64,000 nucleotides of DNA from Torymus aiolomorphi (GCA_036365515.1 CM070874.1:247627430-247691429), one strand, 5' to 3'. Positions 43,901 through 54,872 are shown, counted from the stretch's first letter. The notes: a model not told the origin generated them from the letters alone. Numbers and translations are program-made.

Positions 43901-44622
43901 TCTAAATGATAATTATCAAATAATTTTTCAAAGCATGAACATATAATTATCTTTTTCAATTTTGATTTAAGTATTTAGATTTAAATAGCGTTAAATAATC
44001 AAAAATAAATAATTCATTCAAAAAATTCAAATGTAACGGAAGTCACAAATTTTCACGCCTTTTTCATATAGACCAATGAAAATCAATCTTTTAATGCTTC
44101 ACAACATCCGGCCATCACTTATCTAAGAGAGTATTTTAATAGTCATACATAAAGAGATCTTGTTTTAGCAGATCAAACTATAATAAAGTTATAACTTAAA
44201 ATTTTAAATTATAAAAATTTATATAAATTTCAAAAATTAAAATAAATACCTTCTTCAAGAATTTGTGACGTATCAATATGTTCAGTTCTACTAACTGATT
44301 TTACATTATCTTTTTGTATTTGTTTTTCTTTTTCACTTGGTGATCTTTTTTTATTGTCTCTTACTGGTTTCGATCTATCTTTTACAAATTGCACTTTTTC
44401 TGTTTCTATTACTTCAGGATCCGACTCAATTTCGCTACTTTTTTCATTTTCAATACGCTATAGATCTTCATTTTCTGCACCTTCATTAAAGAACTCTTTC
44501 ATTTCTTCTAGACTTCTTTTCTTTCTTTTTGTTACTGTTCCCTCGTCAGATTCAGTAGTCATATACCACTTAGGTTTTTTATGCGGGCGCTTTTGTGGTG
44601 AATTTGTCTCAGCGTTTGGCAT
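37734..44622 (-). CDS. Five-exon gene, DUF4806-like protein, one internal stop
   Basis: Exons on the minus strand: 44250-44622, 43270-43435, 40016-40133, 39481-39676 and 37734-37954. Lengths 373, 166, 118, 196 and 221 sum to 1074 bases, that is 357 codons plus TGA, and every junction joins in phase at GT...AG sites. Exon 1 is Lys/Glu/Ser-rich with basic patches; exon 2 is helical (KVSEEMQKLRYLVVSKIQEL). Exons 3-4 hold GFPIKTMEEFDAFE and WGGKDVVKTANSFLKNSMSD ELSIQFNW, the pattern of DUF4806, a domain of unknown function common in insects and often in multicopy genes. The one defect is TAG at 44458-44460 (codon 55). It is either a young pseudogene, a polymorphism or an error. Confidence 0.75.
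38181..38612. mobile_element. MITE in intron 4, 432 bp, TTAA-flanked
   Basis: TTAAGGACGCTCTTGCA at the left end and its exact reverse complement at the right. Both ends sit on TTAA, the target of piggyBac-type elements. The interior is non-coding; the 71-codon frame across it has no motif. The piggyBac assignment is an inference from TTAA alone. Confidence 0.8.
38613..39480. other. Remainder of intron 4
   Basis: AT-rich. A TATATAAG box at 39113-39120 is followed by a GTAAGTG donor-like site near 39170 and a CTCGCTCGCTAACGCTCGCT run. It could be a promoter fragment of an old element. No gene. Confidence 0.4.
39481..39676 (-). CDS. DUF4806-like gene, exon 4
   Basis: Acceptor ATAACTTTGCAG before 39676 and donor TTCT|GTAAGTAAC after 39481. 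Encodes the WGGKDV and MSDELSIQFNWE core of the domain and ends TKLTRAIF, phase 1. Confidence 0.75.
40016..40133 (-). CDS. DUF4806-like gene, exon 3
   Basis: Acceptor TTTTTTTCTAG before 40133 and donor GCT|GTAAGTTAA after 40016. Encodes the EPPDGFPIKTMEEFDAFE start of the domain. Not listed as an open frame because it is only 118 bases. Confidence 0.75.
40223..40616. mobile_element. MITE in intron 2, about 75-bp imperfect TIRs
   Basis: The left arm includes ACGATGCTTACTTCACATAT, ATAATATAACAGGAAGAAGG and AAAGTTACCAAAAAA; the right arm is the reverse complement of the same series with substitutions. The whole folds into a long hairpin. Non-coding. Confidence 0.75.
41071..41113 (-). ncRNA. Hammerhead-ribozyme-like motif
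   Basis: On the minus strand: GTCC, then CTGAGGAG, then GAGCC-GGAGCA-GGCTC, then GAAAC, GTC and GGAC. This gives the CUGANGA and GAAA core boxes, a 5-bp stem II, a GUC cleavage triplet and a 4-bp stem I (GUCC/GGAC). Stem III is only AC/GU, as described for minimal ribozymes of Penelope-like elements. One unpaired G follows CUGAGGA, so activity is not certain. Confidence 0.65.
41218..42234 (-). pseudogene. Penelope-like RT C-terminus and GIY-YIG endonuclease
   Basis: The frame is intact from the truncation to its stop (330 codons from Met 42210). FKRYVDDIFAVV is the RT catalytic box, LDWYRKPTWSGRFLNFDSHH the thumb block, and VVYKINCRDCNGCYIGQTGR with KKRIYEHQ the CCHH-type linker and GIY-YIG nuclease motif. 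The endonuclease makes the nick that primes reverse transcription. With the RT N-terminus missing this copy cannot work. Confidence 0.9.
42750..44140. repeat. Pair of diverged AT-rich repeats, about 330 bp each
   Basis: Copies at about 42750-43080 and 43815-44140 share, in order, AAATYCAAACGYGCT, CTATTTTSTTTTTTGRGGTT, ATGATTTARTTT, TCACRC-TTTTTTCA, and CTTCCGGC/CATCCGGC followed by TATCA. One copy is in intron 2 and one in intron 1. They are an old dispersed repeat. Confidence 0.55.
43270..43435 (-). CDS. DUF4806-like gene, exon 2
   Basis: Acceptor TTTTGTTGTTACAG before 43435 and donor GCATC|GTAAAT after 43270. Continues exon 1 in phase (Glu split codon) and ends in phase 2. Confidence 0.72.
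44250..44622 (-). CDS. DUF4806-like gene, exon 1
   Basis: ATG at 44620-44622, with an in-frame TAA 12 bases upstream. Donor GAAG|GTATTT after 44250, phase 1. Contains the premature TAG at 44458-44460; beyond it the same frame stays open for 70 codons. Confidence 0.7.
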
Positions 44623-44693
44623 GATTATTATTTAACTGTTAAAAATGTGTAAAAATTGATCAATATTTTTAATAGCAGCAAGGAAATTAATTT

Positions 44694-44957
44694 CGTACAC
44701 TGAGAGAAAAGTTTTGGAAAAATTACTATACTGTCTCGTAAAGCTACCACAGACTGTAAAGACCCGAAAAATTACCATACTTTACAGTAAATTTTACAAT
44801 AGAGTAGAGTAAATTTTCCTATATTTCTGGTAAAATTTCTTATAAAGTATGATAATTTTTTTGGGTTTTTACAGTCTGTAGTCGCGTTCCCTGCAGAAGA
44901 TCGTAATTTTTACTGAACGTTTAGTACTTTTTCCTGTACTTTTTTTTCACTGTACAT
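44694..44957. mobile_element. Foldback MITE upstream of the DUF4806-like gene
   Basis: GTACACTGAGAGAAAAGT at the left and ACTTTTTTTTCACTGTAC at the right. The inverted match covers most of the 264 bp, including ACAGACTGTAAAGACCC against GGGTTTTTACAGTCTGT. It lies 70 bp from the presumed start codon and could influence expression. Confidence 0.78.
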
Positions 44958-45036
44958 GTTATCCATATATTTTAGTTAAATAATTATAAATTTAAATTCA
45001 TTCAAAGTAACCAAGTAAGCTGAAGAAAATAAATAC

Positions 45037-45362
45037 TTAAGGTGATGTGAGATTCAAAATTAACCCGAATTTATTATTAAATAAACTAACTTACAAACGT
45101 TTATTTAGAAAAACACGAACGTCAAATATAAGTAGTATACTCAGAATTTTTTTTTAATATTTCTATTAGTATTTAGAAATGCAGATCTCTACTTATCGAA
45201 AATACGGTTTAATAAATTTAAAATATTTTTTCGAAAAAACATGAACGTCAAGTCCTCTATTTATATAAATACTATACTCACGAATTTTTTTGCGTGATTC
45301 TATGAGTATTTGCGTAAGATGTACTCTTTTTCAAATTATGTCGGTATTTCACATCACCTTAA
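45037..45362. mobile_element. MITE, 326 bp, TTAA-flanked
   Basis: TTAAGGTGATGTGAGAT at the left and ATTTCACATCACCTTAA at the right. The interior repeats a GAACGTCAA...TACTATACTCA block twice. TTAA at both ends fits a piggyBac-type non-autonomous element. Confidence 0.75.
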
Positions 45363-46401
45363 AATCAAAACTGAAAATTTTAATCTAAACTTGAAGGGGT
45401 AAAGATGAAAATAAATCACTTATTTATATATATTTATAGTAATATTGTTGAGGCGTATGTAAGACGCGTGATTGTTGTAATTAGTCTTTTGCATGTCTGG
45501 ATTAAAGTTTTGGTGGGAATATTTTTTTTGCTTCCTCCTAGAGGAAGGTTTGTAATAGCGAAATTTCAAGATTCGTTAAAAATATGATAAAAAGATCTTT
45601 TGAGGTCAGAAGAATCAAAATAAACATTTTTCAGAAAATATACGTATGGATATGTGTCGCGTATTTGTGTAGGCCGTTATTTCTGTAATTAATCGGTTAG
45701 TTTTAACTGGGTTCCATGGTCCTACCATTACCGATCAAGCAATTCACACAGTTTCAATCAGATTATAAAAGAAATACGTCGAATCATAAAAATTAAGAGA
45801 ACACTCTTCTGTGTTTTTTAACGTTCTCTCACCCAGTCAAAGTTTGGAGTCGAAATATCAAGCCGTTTTTTCAATCAATAAGGGCTAATTTGTTTTTTTT
45901 CTTATTCCGAATTCGGAAAGAAAATAATTTTTTATGCTTCATTCGTTCGTTTTTGTTTTATGTTAAATTTTTGATTTACGAAAAATTTATCTTTCAGTTT
46001 TTTCATGATTGGATTCAAATATTTGAATAGGACCAATGCCTATCGATGAAGAATAAAAGTATCTACATTTTGAAAAAGAAAAATTCCTCCAGTTGTTTTT
46101 CCCTTTTTTGAAATCCGTAAAAGAAATTTTTTACATACCATAATGATAATAGCAAATTCAGGGACACAATCCATTATGTACGTTTTCCAATGTCAATAAA
46201 TTAATCATCCAATTGCAATCTAAGTTATCTAATTATATCTATTGTCTAATTTTTTTCTCTCAAGTCTAAATGCTTCGCGTTCACTTCACAAATATTCTAT
46301 AGACGAATTTTCACCTTATATTAATTTTCATCTAATATAATGTTTTTACAATTTTCTTGTAAATTTTAAGTAAAAATATATTTCATCAAATTGAAATGGT
46401 C
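45363..46401. other. AT-rich intergenic stretch
   Basis: No gene, TIR pair or RNA seen. The 60-codon frame at 45405-45587 is unsupported. Confidence 0.45.
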
Positions 46402-46812
46402 CCCTAGCGAAAAAAAATAGTGAAGTTAATTGAACAAAACTGAAGAAAAAAGTTATTCACTGCAGACAACTGCAGAAAAAGGTCGGAATTGAGACAAAAA
46501 CAGAGAGAGTTCTCTACAGTTTTCTTCAGTTATTTTCGGTTATTAACTGTTATGTTCAAATTCCAATAGCAAAAAAATTTTTTTTTAATTTTTTGTTCAT
46601 TTTTCTTCACTTTTCTTCAAAATTGTGTTCAGTTTTCAACAGTTAAAAACAGTTTTGTCCATTTATTAATAGTTATTATCAGTTTTCTTCAGTTATTAAC
46701 TGTTATGTTCAATTATCGAATTAAGTAGTATATAGCAAAATTTTCTAATTTTTTTTATCATTTATAACTGCAGATATCAACTGTTATCAGCATTAATTTT
46801 TTTTCACTAGGG
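46402..46812. mobile_element. MITE, 411 bp, CCCTAGYGAAAAAAAAT ends
   Basis: CCCTAGCGAAAAAAAAT at the left, with ATTTTTTTTCACTAGGG at the right. The inside is built from many AACTGAAGAAAA and TTCTTCAGTTATTAACTGTT words in both orientations. Non-coding. Confidence 0.72.
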
Positions 46813-46877
46813 TCATAGAGTAAAAATTTGTATTTACAAATTGAAGCTATTATTAAATATCTAATTTTTCATGAATA

Positions 46878-49035
46878 CTATACAGAAAAATGTAGTAAGG
46901 TACTAATAATAAATTCATTTTCGTTTTTTTCTGAAACGTGAGTTTTGGAAAACGAACTAGCCCAATTCGGCATTCCATAGCATTTTGCTACGATGTTGTT
47001 AATAGCAATTAATTGAAGACGATGACTTAAATTCTTACATAAGTAAACTCCAACCATTGAAGATTTTATTGGATTTCTATAAAAATCTCCAATCTCCTCA
47101 AATTTTCTAATAGCTAAAAATATTTTTTTGTCAATCATTAAAATGTTTTGAATTTTACAAATTGATTCATCTTCCAATTTACAGAAGCAATTGGAATCGT
47201 CTAATTTTAACTTGAATTTCTCTGATTCATAGACTTTATATTCTTCATAATTCATTAGCTGAATATTGTTTGGTATTTTTCCACTACTATGTTTTACTGA
47301 TACCCTTTCGCTGTTGATTATGTTGCTTTTTTTTGGGTTGTGTTGAATGTTGTTTTTTTCTCTTAAGCGGTTGGCAAATTGCTCCAATGGTTTGGGATGG
47401 TTCCGAATATTTTTTTTTAAAAAGGGGCATCTTATTTTCATAAATAAAGGCTGAGCATTGTTCTAACGGTCCTAAAGTTCTCGCGTCGTCAGCTAAATGT
47501 AAGAGTGCGTGGATATTATAACTCATAAAAGCTGGAGTATACAAATCCGATGCGTATTTTACAAATAACTTAAGAGCTCTTTCAGCAATATTCAAACGAT
47601 GTGTGGTAAGGTTGTGCGAAGTAAGTATACGCATCGCAATATGTAGATTTAAGAAATGAAAATAATACTCTTCTGATAGAATGCCAAACAAAACCACTGG
47701 CGCAGCATAATTGAGAAAGTCCCTTAACTCGGTTGCTTTAAATTTACTATATTTCATTAATGATTTGGGGCGACGTGCAAACTCCTCTGGACATGATGCA
47801 TTTAATTGTACATACCGGGAAAACACTTCCATAATTAAATAACTATTTAACTTGGCATCCAATCCAAACTTTCCTGAGAACCATGCTTCCATACATTTAG
47901 CTGTTACACCTATTTCAAATGGGACTCTGGTTACAGGTGGTATTCCAAGTATACTTAAAGGGCTTTCACCTTTTTGATGATCTTCGTCAATTTCGCACAA
48001 ATATTCTCTATCGGTGCGTTTTGCGTGATCGGTACCTAAAAATATCATGACTCTATTTTCATAGCGAAACCCTTCAACCTTGCATTTAGAGCATGGATAA
48101 GTGGAATTGTGCCCGTAATGATTCAACGCCAAAGCTCTTGCAGAAGCATCAGCAATAAAACTTTTGAAAGTAAAAGGAATGCGTTGCTTCCCTACAAGTG
48201 TGCCTCCTTTCTTTTTGGCTAATTGTACTTCATCTATAAAACTTTGAAAGAAAGCATTTGCGTCTGAAGGTTTGTTGGTTCCTTTATACATACCAACAAT
48301 TACAGGCTTAAAATTCTCAATATTTACAATTCTGTATTGAATCGGCCAAAACTGATTCGCATTGTTACGACTTAAAGACAAGCCATCAGTACTTACTTCT
48401 ATTTCAAGTGTTGGTGGAAGATTTTCATATAATAAAAGATGTTCACCACATGATTTAATAAAGCCAATGTGCCAATATACTCCGGCGCCAACAGGTATTA
48501 AATTAATTTTCGCTCGTCCTGTTTTTAAAAGAGCTCTACTGTCCTTTGGTAAATCCCGAAAGCATTTATGAACACGAAGAACTCTTAGCAAAGCTGTCGT
48601 TTGAACTGTATTAATGTTCATGTCTAAACAGCATTGCTGCAGCAAATGTTTGAAATTAGTGAAAGTGTCAACATTTTCGTCTTGAGAATTATTATTTGCG
48701 CTAACATTAGCTGTATCTTTCAGTGTGTAGGTATTACAAACGTTAACAGGTAAGTTTGACGATACTTCACAAGTACTTTCCAATAACATGTCATTGCTTT
48801 CTAATCTATTAGAAACATTAAAGGATGAAGTTGATGATACTTCATCAGTATGTTCCAGACAAGTGCTATTGCTTTCTAATGTACTATTTATATTATGATT
48901 TTCCATTCTATTATTATTTTTTCGTGTTCGCAGTGCACTTCTTTGTAATCGTTTTAATTTTTTGATCTCTAAAACTCTAGTGTATTGCTGCCGTCTTGAT
49001 AATTTTGTAAATGGTTTACGAATGATCCAATCCAT
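46878..49035 (-). pseudogene. tnp2/CACTA-like transposase, one homopolymer frameshift
   Basis: The N-terminal frame (49035 to 47287, 582 codons) begins with a basic region (RRQQYTRVLEIKKLKRLQRS) and Ser/Asn-rich linker. It then has blocks of the tnp2-type transposase domain: LEIEVSTDGLSLSRNNANQF, then GMYKGTNKPSD, then FIADASARALALNH...CSKCKVEGF, and HALLHLADD near the C-terminus. The frame is lost in a run of A near 47413-47421. The next frame (47441-46878) continues with NHPKPLEQFANRLREKN and an Asn/Ile-rich tail. One base fewer or more would rejoin them, so this is either a recent mutation or an assembly error. No terminal repeats of a CACTA element were located with confidence. Confidence 0.8.
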
Positions 49036-50345
49036 CTTTCTTTTATTATTAAAATTTTTCTAGAAAAAGAATAATATAATTTTTAAATTTTAATTTATTA
49101 CAGATTCACAGAAAAAATGTATAAAGAATGCTAAGAGATAATAATTTTATTTTTTATAAGAAAGAGAAATGCAACAGACAAATGAGATAAATGCAGTAGA
49201 AAGTAGAAAAGTATAAATATATTGTGCATCAAGGACGTGAAGTGGTTTTTTTAATAAAATTGAAAAGAAACATCTCGCACATATAGCTCGCACAAGTATA
49301 ACCGAGCGAAGCGCCAGCTGATTGCGCGTAAGCATACGTCGTATAGCGCGTAGTGTAGTCACCTATTAGTTAGCAAGAATAGCGACTTATGCGCACTGAT
49401 ATTAACGACCGAATGATTGAATTATTAAACCATTTATATAATTAATAATTATTTTAGAAAACAACTAATTTAATAAACACAAATAAATTTGTTGTACGAA
49501 TAAATATTATTCGAATTAAATTTTGACTCAACAGAAAACTAACTTTTATAGAGATTTAGACAAATTAACAATTCAATCACCACAGTAAACAGCGTAAACT
49601 GCGGTTTAGCGCGACTAAAGGTTCATTCGTCCTCTACAAAAATTAGATAAGCGAGTTTGAGCGCATTATCGCTGATGCGAAAATTCAGCGAATTTCGCAA
49701 ATTTTGAGGAAGATTTTTTTTAATTTTCGCACTTCATTCAGAATTCAATTTTTCTCTTCGGTTTTCAATTATAGTGATTGAATGATGAATTCGAACGGTA
49801 TTTATTAGAGTAACAAATCAATAAAAATTTTTTTTTGTATTGGAGTATTAAGTTTTCGATAGGAATTTTAGAGAAGTATTTTAGAATTTTCAACGAGTAA
49901 AGACAATACTCTTCCAGCAAAGCGCTTTCGCAACATATTTTTTTTCCTCACTATTACTACTAATTACTTAGAATAGTTAAATATATACTTATTTGTTTAT
50001 TTAATCAATCTAATAATTCAAAACAATATTAATTAAGTCTACGTAAACAATTAGCAAGCGATAACTGGAAGAGGCATAATTTTGCAATAATTGGGGGTGT
50101 TTCATGATTTAGAGTGCAAATTGAATAAAATAATTGAAACGCTAATTATTTAGCGAGATAAACCCTGAAAATCACTAAAAGCAATTTTCTTCGCATTTTT
50201 TTTAAACGTACGAATTCCTCCGCGTAACGCTATTTAATTTGTAAATAATTACACAGTTCAGTAACCAATTAACAGAGATATTTATCTATTTATTTTTTTT
50301 TTTTTGTGTTTTATTACTTTGTTTTGTACATTATGTAAATTATAA
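49036..50345. other. AT-rich intergenic stretch
   Basis: Poly-A/T runs. A GC-richer spot near 49300-49370 (CGAGCGAAGCGCCAGCTG) has no gene. The 71-codon frame at 49362-49147 is unsupported. Confidence 0.45.
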
Positions 50346-51886
50346 AGCAAAAAATATCTGTGTTAGACGAAGTTACCTTCGACGAAACCATAGGCCTGGA
50401 GATCCAAGGATAGATCGTAAATTTAGAAGGCACACAAATAGATGCAGCTCTAAGCGAACTAGAGGAAATCGCGAGCGGAACGCCTTTTGCGAAATCAGAT
50501 AGGTTATATACGCGATTACGCGGTGACTACACTTAGGCCGATTTCGTGCGCATAGCGGATCAAGAAGAAACAGAAGCAATCGTGAGACCGGACGGAAAAC
50601 TCGGCGAATTTATCGATAGAGCTACATTTAGCGAACGCACGATGGACGAACTGATCGCAAGGAAAAATGCGACAAGGTGTTTGCTTAGCGTACAAGCGCG
50701 CCATTCGTCAACGCCAATATCTGTGACAGAGACAAATCTGCAAAGCCAGGACATGTCTCTGACCGGCGCGGTGAATTCAAGCGACTTGCCAATATCAAAC
50801 GAACAACCGTAAAGCGCCGAACAATGGCGAACAGAAGGCGCATCAGCGCTCGCGCCAAATTAAGAAATAAGAGAGGCCATAAGACTAGGCAAGGCCATCG
50901 CAAACGGTGAGTTCCCATCACCAGTAACCACAATATCAGGCGGTTGGTATGGGACGACGACGACAGTAACGTCAACAACCACCATAGCGAATACGCAAAG
51001 CACCAATACAGTGTATAGCGCCCCTCAATCAGTATTTACAACAAGAGTAAACCACCGCTCGGATGATCTCGTAAAGTGCACCTTCACCGATGGTTACACC
51101 TACGAAGTACCGAGAGTAGCGGCCATGCAGATGGTGCAAATGCAAGCCTTGAGCAGGAGTATCTCAAAGAAATATCTGAGTTACAAATTCAGATAAGCCA
51201 ATTTATATCGAGCACGCGAACGCATTTAAACATGCAAAATAGCGCAGCTCCTCATAAACAGAAAACGGTGAACTGTAGAGACACGTTTTCAATGCAATAT
51301 CCGCAGGAGGCAAGCTCGGAAGTCAACGAGCAAAGCGCAGCGCTAGGTGCAAATGGGCAGCGCGAAACTGTACTAAATGCCGAGGCGACACCTTACAGGC
51401 CTCAGCGTGTACCCGCACAGATGGGGGAAGGGGGAACCAACCGATTCTATCGCAAAGCAGATACTTGGCTGGAACTAGCACGCTCCAACACCCTTCGACC
51501 TTAGATATGGGACGGACAGTTGGCAGTGGACACTGTAGTTCTCAGGCGCAGAGGGTAGCAATATCGAAGAGTTCATAGAACGCGTCAGCGAGTGCAGAGC
51601 GCTAGCGCCATACATCACCGACGAAGACTTGCTAAACGCCATGACAGAGCTCACGTCTGGCGTAGCGCACCATTGGTGCCGCCAAGAGCGCCAAAAATGG
51701 CGATCTTGGCAAGACTTCTGCGAAGACGCACGTAGATGCTACGGAGTTGATAAAAGATTCCAGCGACGATTGCGCAAAGAAGCGGAATCGCGTACGCAAG
51801 GAAGAGACGAGCCAGTGCGCGATTATATCGTTTGCTTACATGCTATTTTGAGCAAATTCGATAAACCATGGACCGAAGGCAACTAG
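50346..51886 (+). pseudogene. Gypsy gag, several stops
   Basis: Pieces in different phases: 50346-50812 with two internal TAG codons (LGEFIDRATFSERTMDELIA), 50870-51196 (CTFTDGYTYEVPRVAAMQMV), a Gln/Ala-rich linker to 51504, and 51540-51886. The last piece is the Retrotrans_gag core (EFIERVSECRALAPYI, AHHWCRQERQKWRSWQDFCE, RTQGRDEPVRDYI). The product would have been the particle protein. Confidence 0.78.
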
Positions 51887-52079
51887 AACTCATCTACGAC
51901 AACATGATCCCATGACTACAGTTCAAAGTCAGACAAGAAGTCACGAGTATAAATAAGCTCATTGAACTAGCTCAAGAAGCAGAAGCACAACTGGAGGTTG
52001 AGCGGAACTTTAAAGAGCCGCCAAACCCAAAAGCGTGGATAATGACCTGAGGTGGCCTATCAGAGCCCCTCTAACTCGG

Positions 52080-52350
52080 CAAACGCGGTGTCGGTTTTGC
52101 TTGGAGCAAAAAAGCGCAATTGGCGTTCGAGCAAATTAAAGCTCTTATAGCGTCAGTGCCTATCTTACATAGACCGTCTTTCGATCATCTGTATGTTATC
52201 CAAACAGACGCGAGCGACTCTAGTCTAGATGCGGTTCTAACACAAACTACCGACGGGGTCGAAAGGGTTTTGTGTTTTGCAAGCCGCCTGATGACGCCGG
52301 CCGAACGGAATTATATTCCTTTACCAAACGCGAATGCCTCGAGTTCATAA
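52080..52350 (+). pseudogene. Gypsy RT connection and RNase H fragment
   Basis: AFEQIKALIASVPILHRPSF leads to the RNase H start VIQTDASDSSLDAVL (first catalytic Asp), then CFASRLMTPAERNY. A single-base slip near 52312 takes the next conserved block (TKRECLEF) out of frame, and the sequence ends there. Confidence 0.8.
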
Positions 52351-52448
52351 ATAAATTTTTTTTTTATTACCCAGGAAATAAATGAAAGAAATATGAAGTC
52401 CTTCAAAAAAAAATATATATTTAGATAAATATATATAAAATAGAATTG

Positions 52449-54745
52449 TTATATAATTTTCTTTTTTTTAGCAGACGGCTCATAATCTTCATACATATTT
52501 TCATTTTCATTATCGCTATCGCAGTCTTCATAATCATCTAATTCTAATTTATTTATTTCTAAATTACTACACGTGTCGTCGCTACAATGTGCACACAGAT
52601 TTGTGCAACGCAAACCGTGTTTCTTGCAACTGCATGAGGCATCTGTACAATGTTTTTTCTTGCAAGTTCAGGAAATCTGGTCGAGTAATTTTTGAGGGAT
52701 CAACGGATCGGCACTCCCCACAGGTACTAGTTGAGTGAGCCTCACCTGCCACCCCCATTCGGTTGGTTTAAGGTTAAAATTACCCAACCATTGCTGCACT
52801 GGCAAGTACACCCGACAAGCATGTTGTTTTGCCTCTTCTTCAGTCGACGGCAAAGTTTCTAAACTAAATTTGGTTTTAATTTTAGCTTTGCTAAAATGCA
52901 AGTAGCGTAAATCGCTTAATCTAAAACTTTCAGTTTTTTCAATTATCCTTTTCTCGGCTTTACTACTATACATTCCGATAATTATATTATAAGCATTACT
53001 ATCTATTTCCTCGAAACTGGCATTTTCTTTATAAAAAACTGAAGCTAATTGTAATAATTTGTCATGGTCGAAAGTATCGATTAACTTGTTTTTACCGATT
53101 CGATAAAACGATGACGTTGTGTTACATCCACAAAATGCTTGTAAAAACGCAATTATTTTCTTTAAGTTACTGTACTTAAAACTATTAGCATTATAGTATT
53201 TAAGTGGTTTGGAGCCTTTACTATCCTTTCTGAAATAAATATTGTTTAAATCATTTTCCATTTGCGAAAAAATAACTAGCAAGTCTATGTCTTCACCGAC
53301 TATTATCACAGTTGCCTCTGAATCTGTACGAGCGTTCTCAAGCGCTGTCACAACGATGAGTCCGTGTGTATTTAATGTAGCGCACAGAATTTCGATTAAT
53401 TTACATTTATTTTTTGAATTACTAAGAAATTGCTTTTGACCGACGATGGCTGTATTAAGGTCAAAAATAATTTCCCGCCCAATATTTAATAATCTGCGTA
53501 AACGTTCGACACATTTTGTTGATGATGTTTCGTCATCGGGATACTCGTCAAAAAAAAAATAACTATTTCTTGTGTAATGTTTTTTCGCATATGAAATGTA
53601 TTGATCTATTATCTTCTCTACTTTTACATTATTTGGCCATACAATTTTATTGATAAAAAAACCACCATCAACAACATGCGTTACATTCCCTTCTATCGTA
53701 ATATCATTGGAATATGTAAAATTTGAATAAAACATTGATTTGGTAGTTTTGCGCATACCATTTTCGTCAAATAATGATAGTGGTATTGGCGCAAGTTCAT
53801 AAGAACTACTATACTCCTTTATATCATCCTGACTTAATATTTAAAGAAATTTTTTGAAATATTAACAATGGCGATATATAAACTTGTTCATTGACGATAT
53901 TTTTCATTGAAGAATTTGCAGCTGCCAAATGCATCACCATGCGACTTCTTTTATATTTAATGTCCGTGAATTTTTTATTTGATGCTTCAAACATTAATGT
54001 TTTTCCGATTGCAAAAGCCTTATAACAATTCACTTTATTTATATCGCCGGTTATACCTGAGTAAATTCCGACTATTTTATCGGTTTCGGGAAATGGGTTA
54101 TAAGTATCAAAATATTGCTGGATTTTTGCTAAATCATCGGCGTCTCTTGATATTTGTGAAATTCTATTGTCCACGTGCTGTTCCGATGTAGCAAAAGTCA
54201 TATTACAAAATGACTCCATCGCGTTGCCGACTTCTAGTACAGCAACTCTCGATAGCACCCATTTCCCGATAACATTTTCTGTTAAACCACGACCATGCGT
54301 TAAGCCTCCATTGCATTTTATAGCCCGCATAAGGACCTGCTCAATCGTCATGTCTGACCATGTACCGCACCAAAAACGGTTTGACCGTCGAATTGTATTA
54401 AATCCTTGCTTGCAGAATTTATCGTATTCTACGATATCCATAATTTCGGGCAAAGTCATCATTTGCTGTACGTACAGCAGGCATGCTTTTGCGTACAGAT
54501 GATGTCCAGAGGCGAAAAAAAACGGAGTCATTAATTTTACGGATTCCAGGTGCTGTTCAAAATTACCAGATCGCTCAGCATCAATATATCTCTGTACTAG
54601 ATAAATTAATATAAAATATTGTACCCAGAGTTGACTCGTTGAGCTATCTTTTTCCAAATTTACAATAACAAATTCTAATTTTTCTTTAATTTTCGTCATT
54701 AAGGGACCCATCATATAATTTTTTAATTTTTCCTCTTCAATTTTA
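52449..54745 (-). pseudogene. C-terminal part of the split family gene, CXC tail
   Basis: Frame 54801-53824 (325 codons; its first residues are Penelope DNA) holds WVQYFILIYLVQRYIDAERS, LPEIMDIVEYDKFCKQGFNT and LTHGRGLTENVIGKWVLS. A frameshift near 53845 passes to the frame open to 52668, with ELAPIPLSLFDENGMRKTTK, the GEDIDLLVIF block and TEWGWQVRLTQLVPV. TGA at 52668-52670 interrupts; in the same phase the code goes on to TAA at 52449 with a Cys-rich CXC-like run (CSCKKHGLRCTNLCAHC) and an acidic, Lys-ending tail. CXC domains bind DNA in other proteins. Confidence 0.75.
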
Positions 54746-54807
54746 TGTTCTATCGATACTAACGGTCGTGCTGTCCAAGGAGTCAGGATGGTAAATGACA
54801 AGCCGTG

Positions 54808-54872
54808 TGTTTAGCTTAATGTCGACGTTTCGGACTCTTTTTTTATTGAGTCCCTTCTCAAGACTCTAATAC
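54808..54872 (-). ncRNA. Degenerate hammerhead-like motif, left Penelope copy
   Basis: Minus strand: GTC, TTGAGAAG, GGACTC...GAGTCC around an A-rich loop, GAAAC, GTC, GAC. The layout is the same as at 41071, but the first core box is UUGAGAA instead of CUGANGA, so two core bases differ and cleavage is doubtful. Confidence 0.5.

Larger units (their letters stand above)
50346..52350 (+). mobile_element. Internally deleted Ty3/gypsy fragment
   Basis: Gag is in the left two thirds and a piece of RNase H in the right, joined near 52070. Protease and RT are missing. No LTR was found at either side. The right edge stops inside RNase H and runs into the next gene's non-coding end. Confidence 0.78.

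Noticed and set aside
46805..46812. CACTA at 46,805 as the terminus of the transposase element
   Set aside because: It is part of the CCCTAGTGAAAA inverted end of the MITE and has no matching TAGTG end on the far side that I could find.
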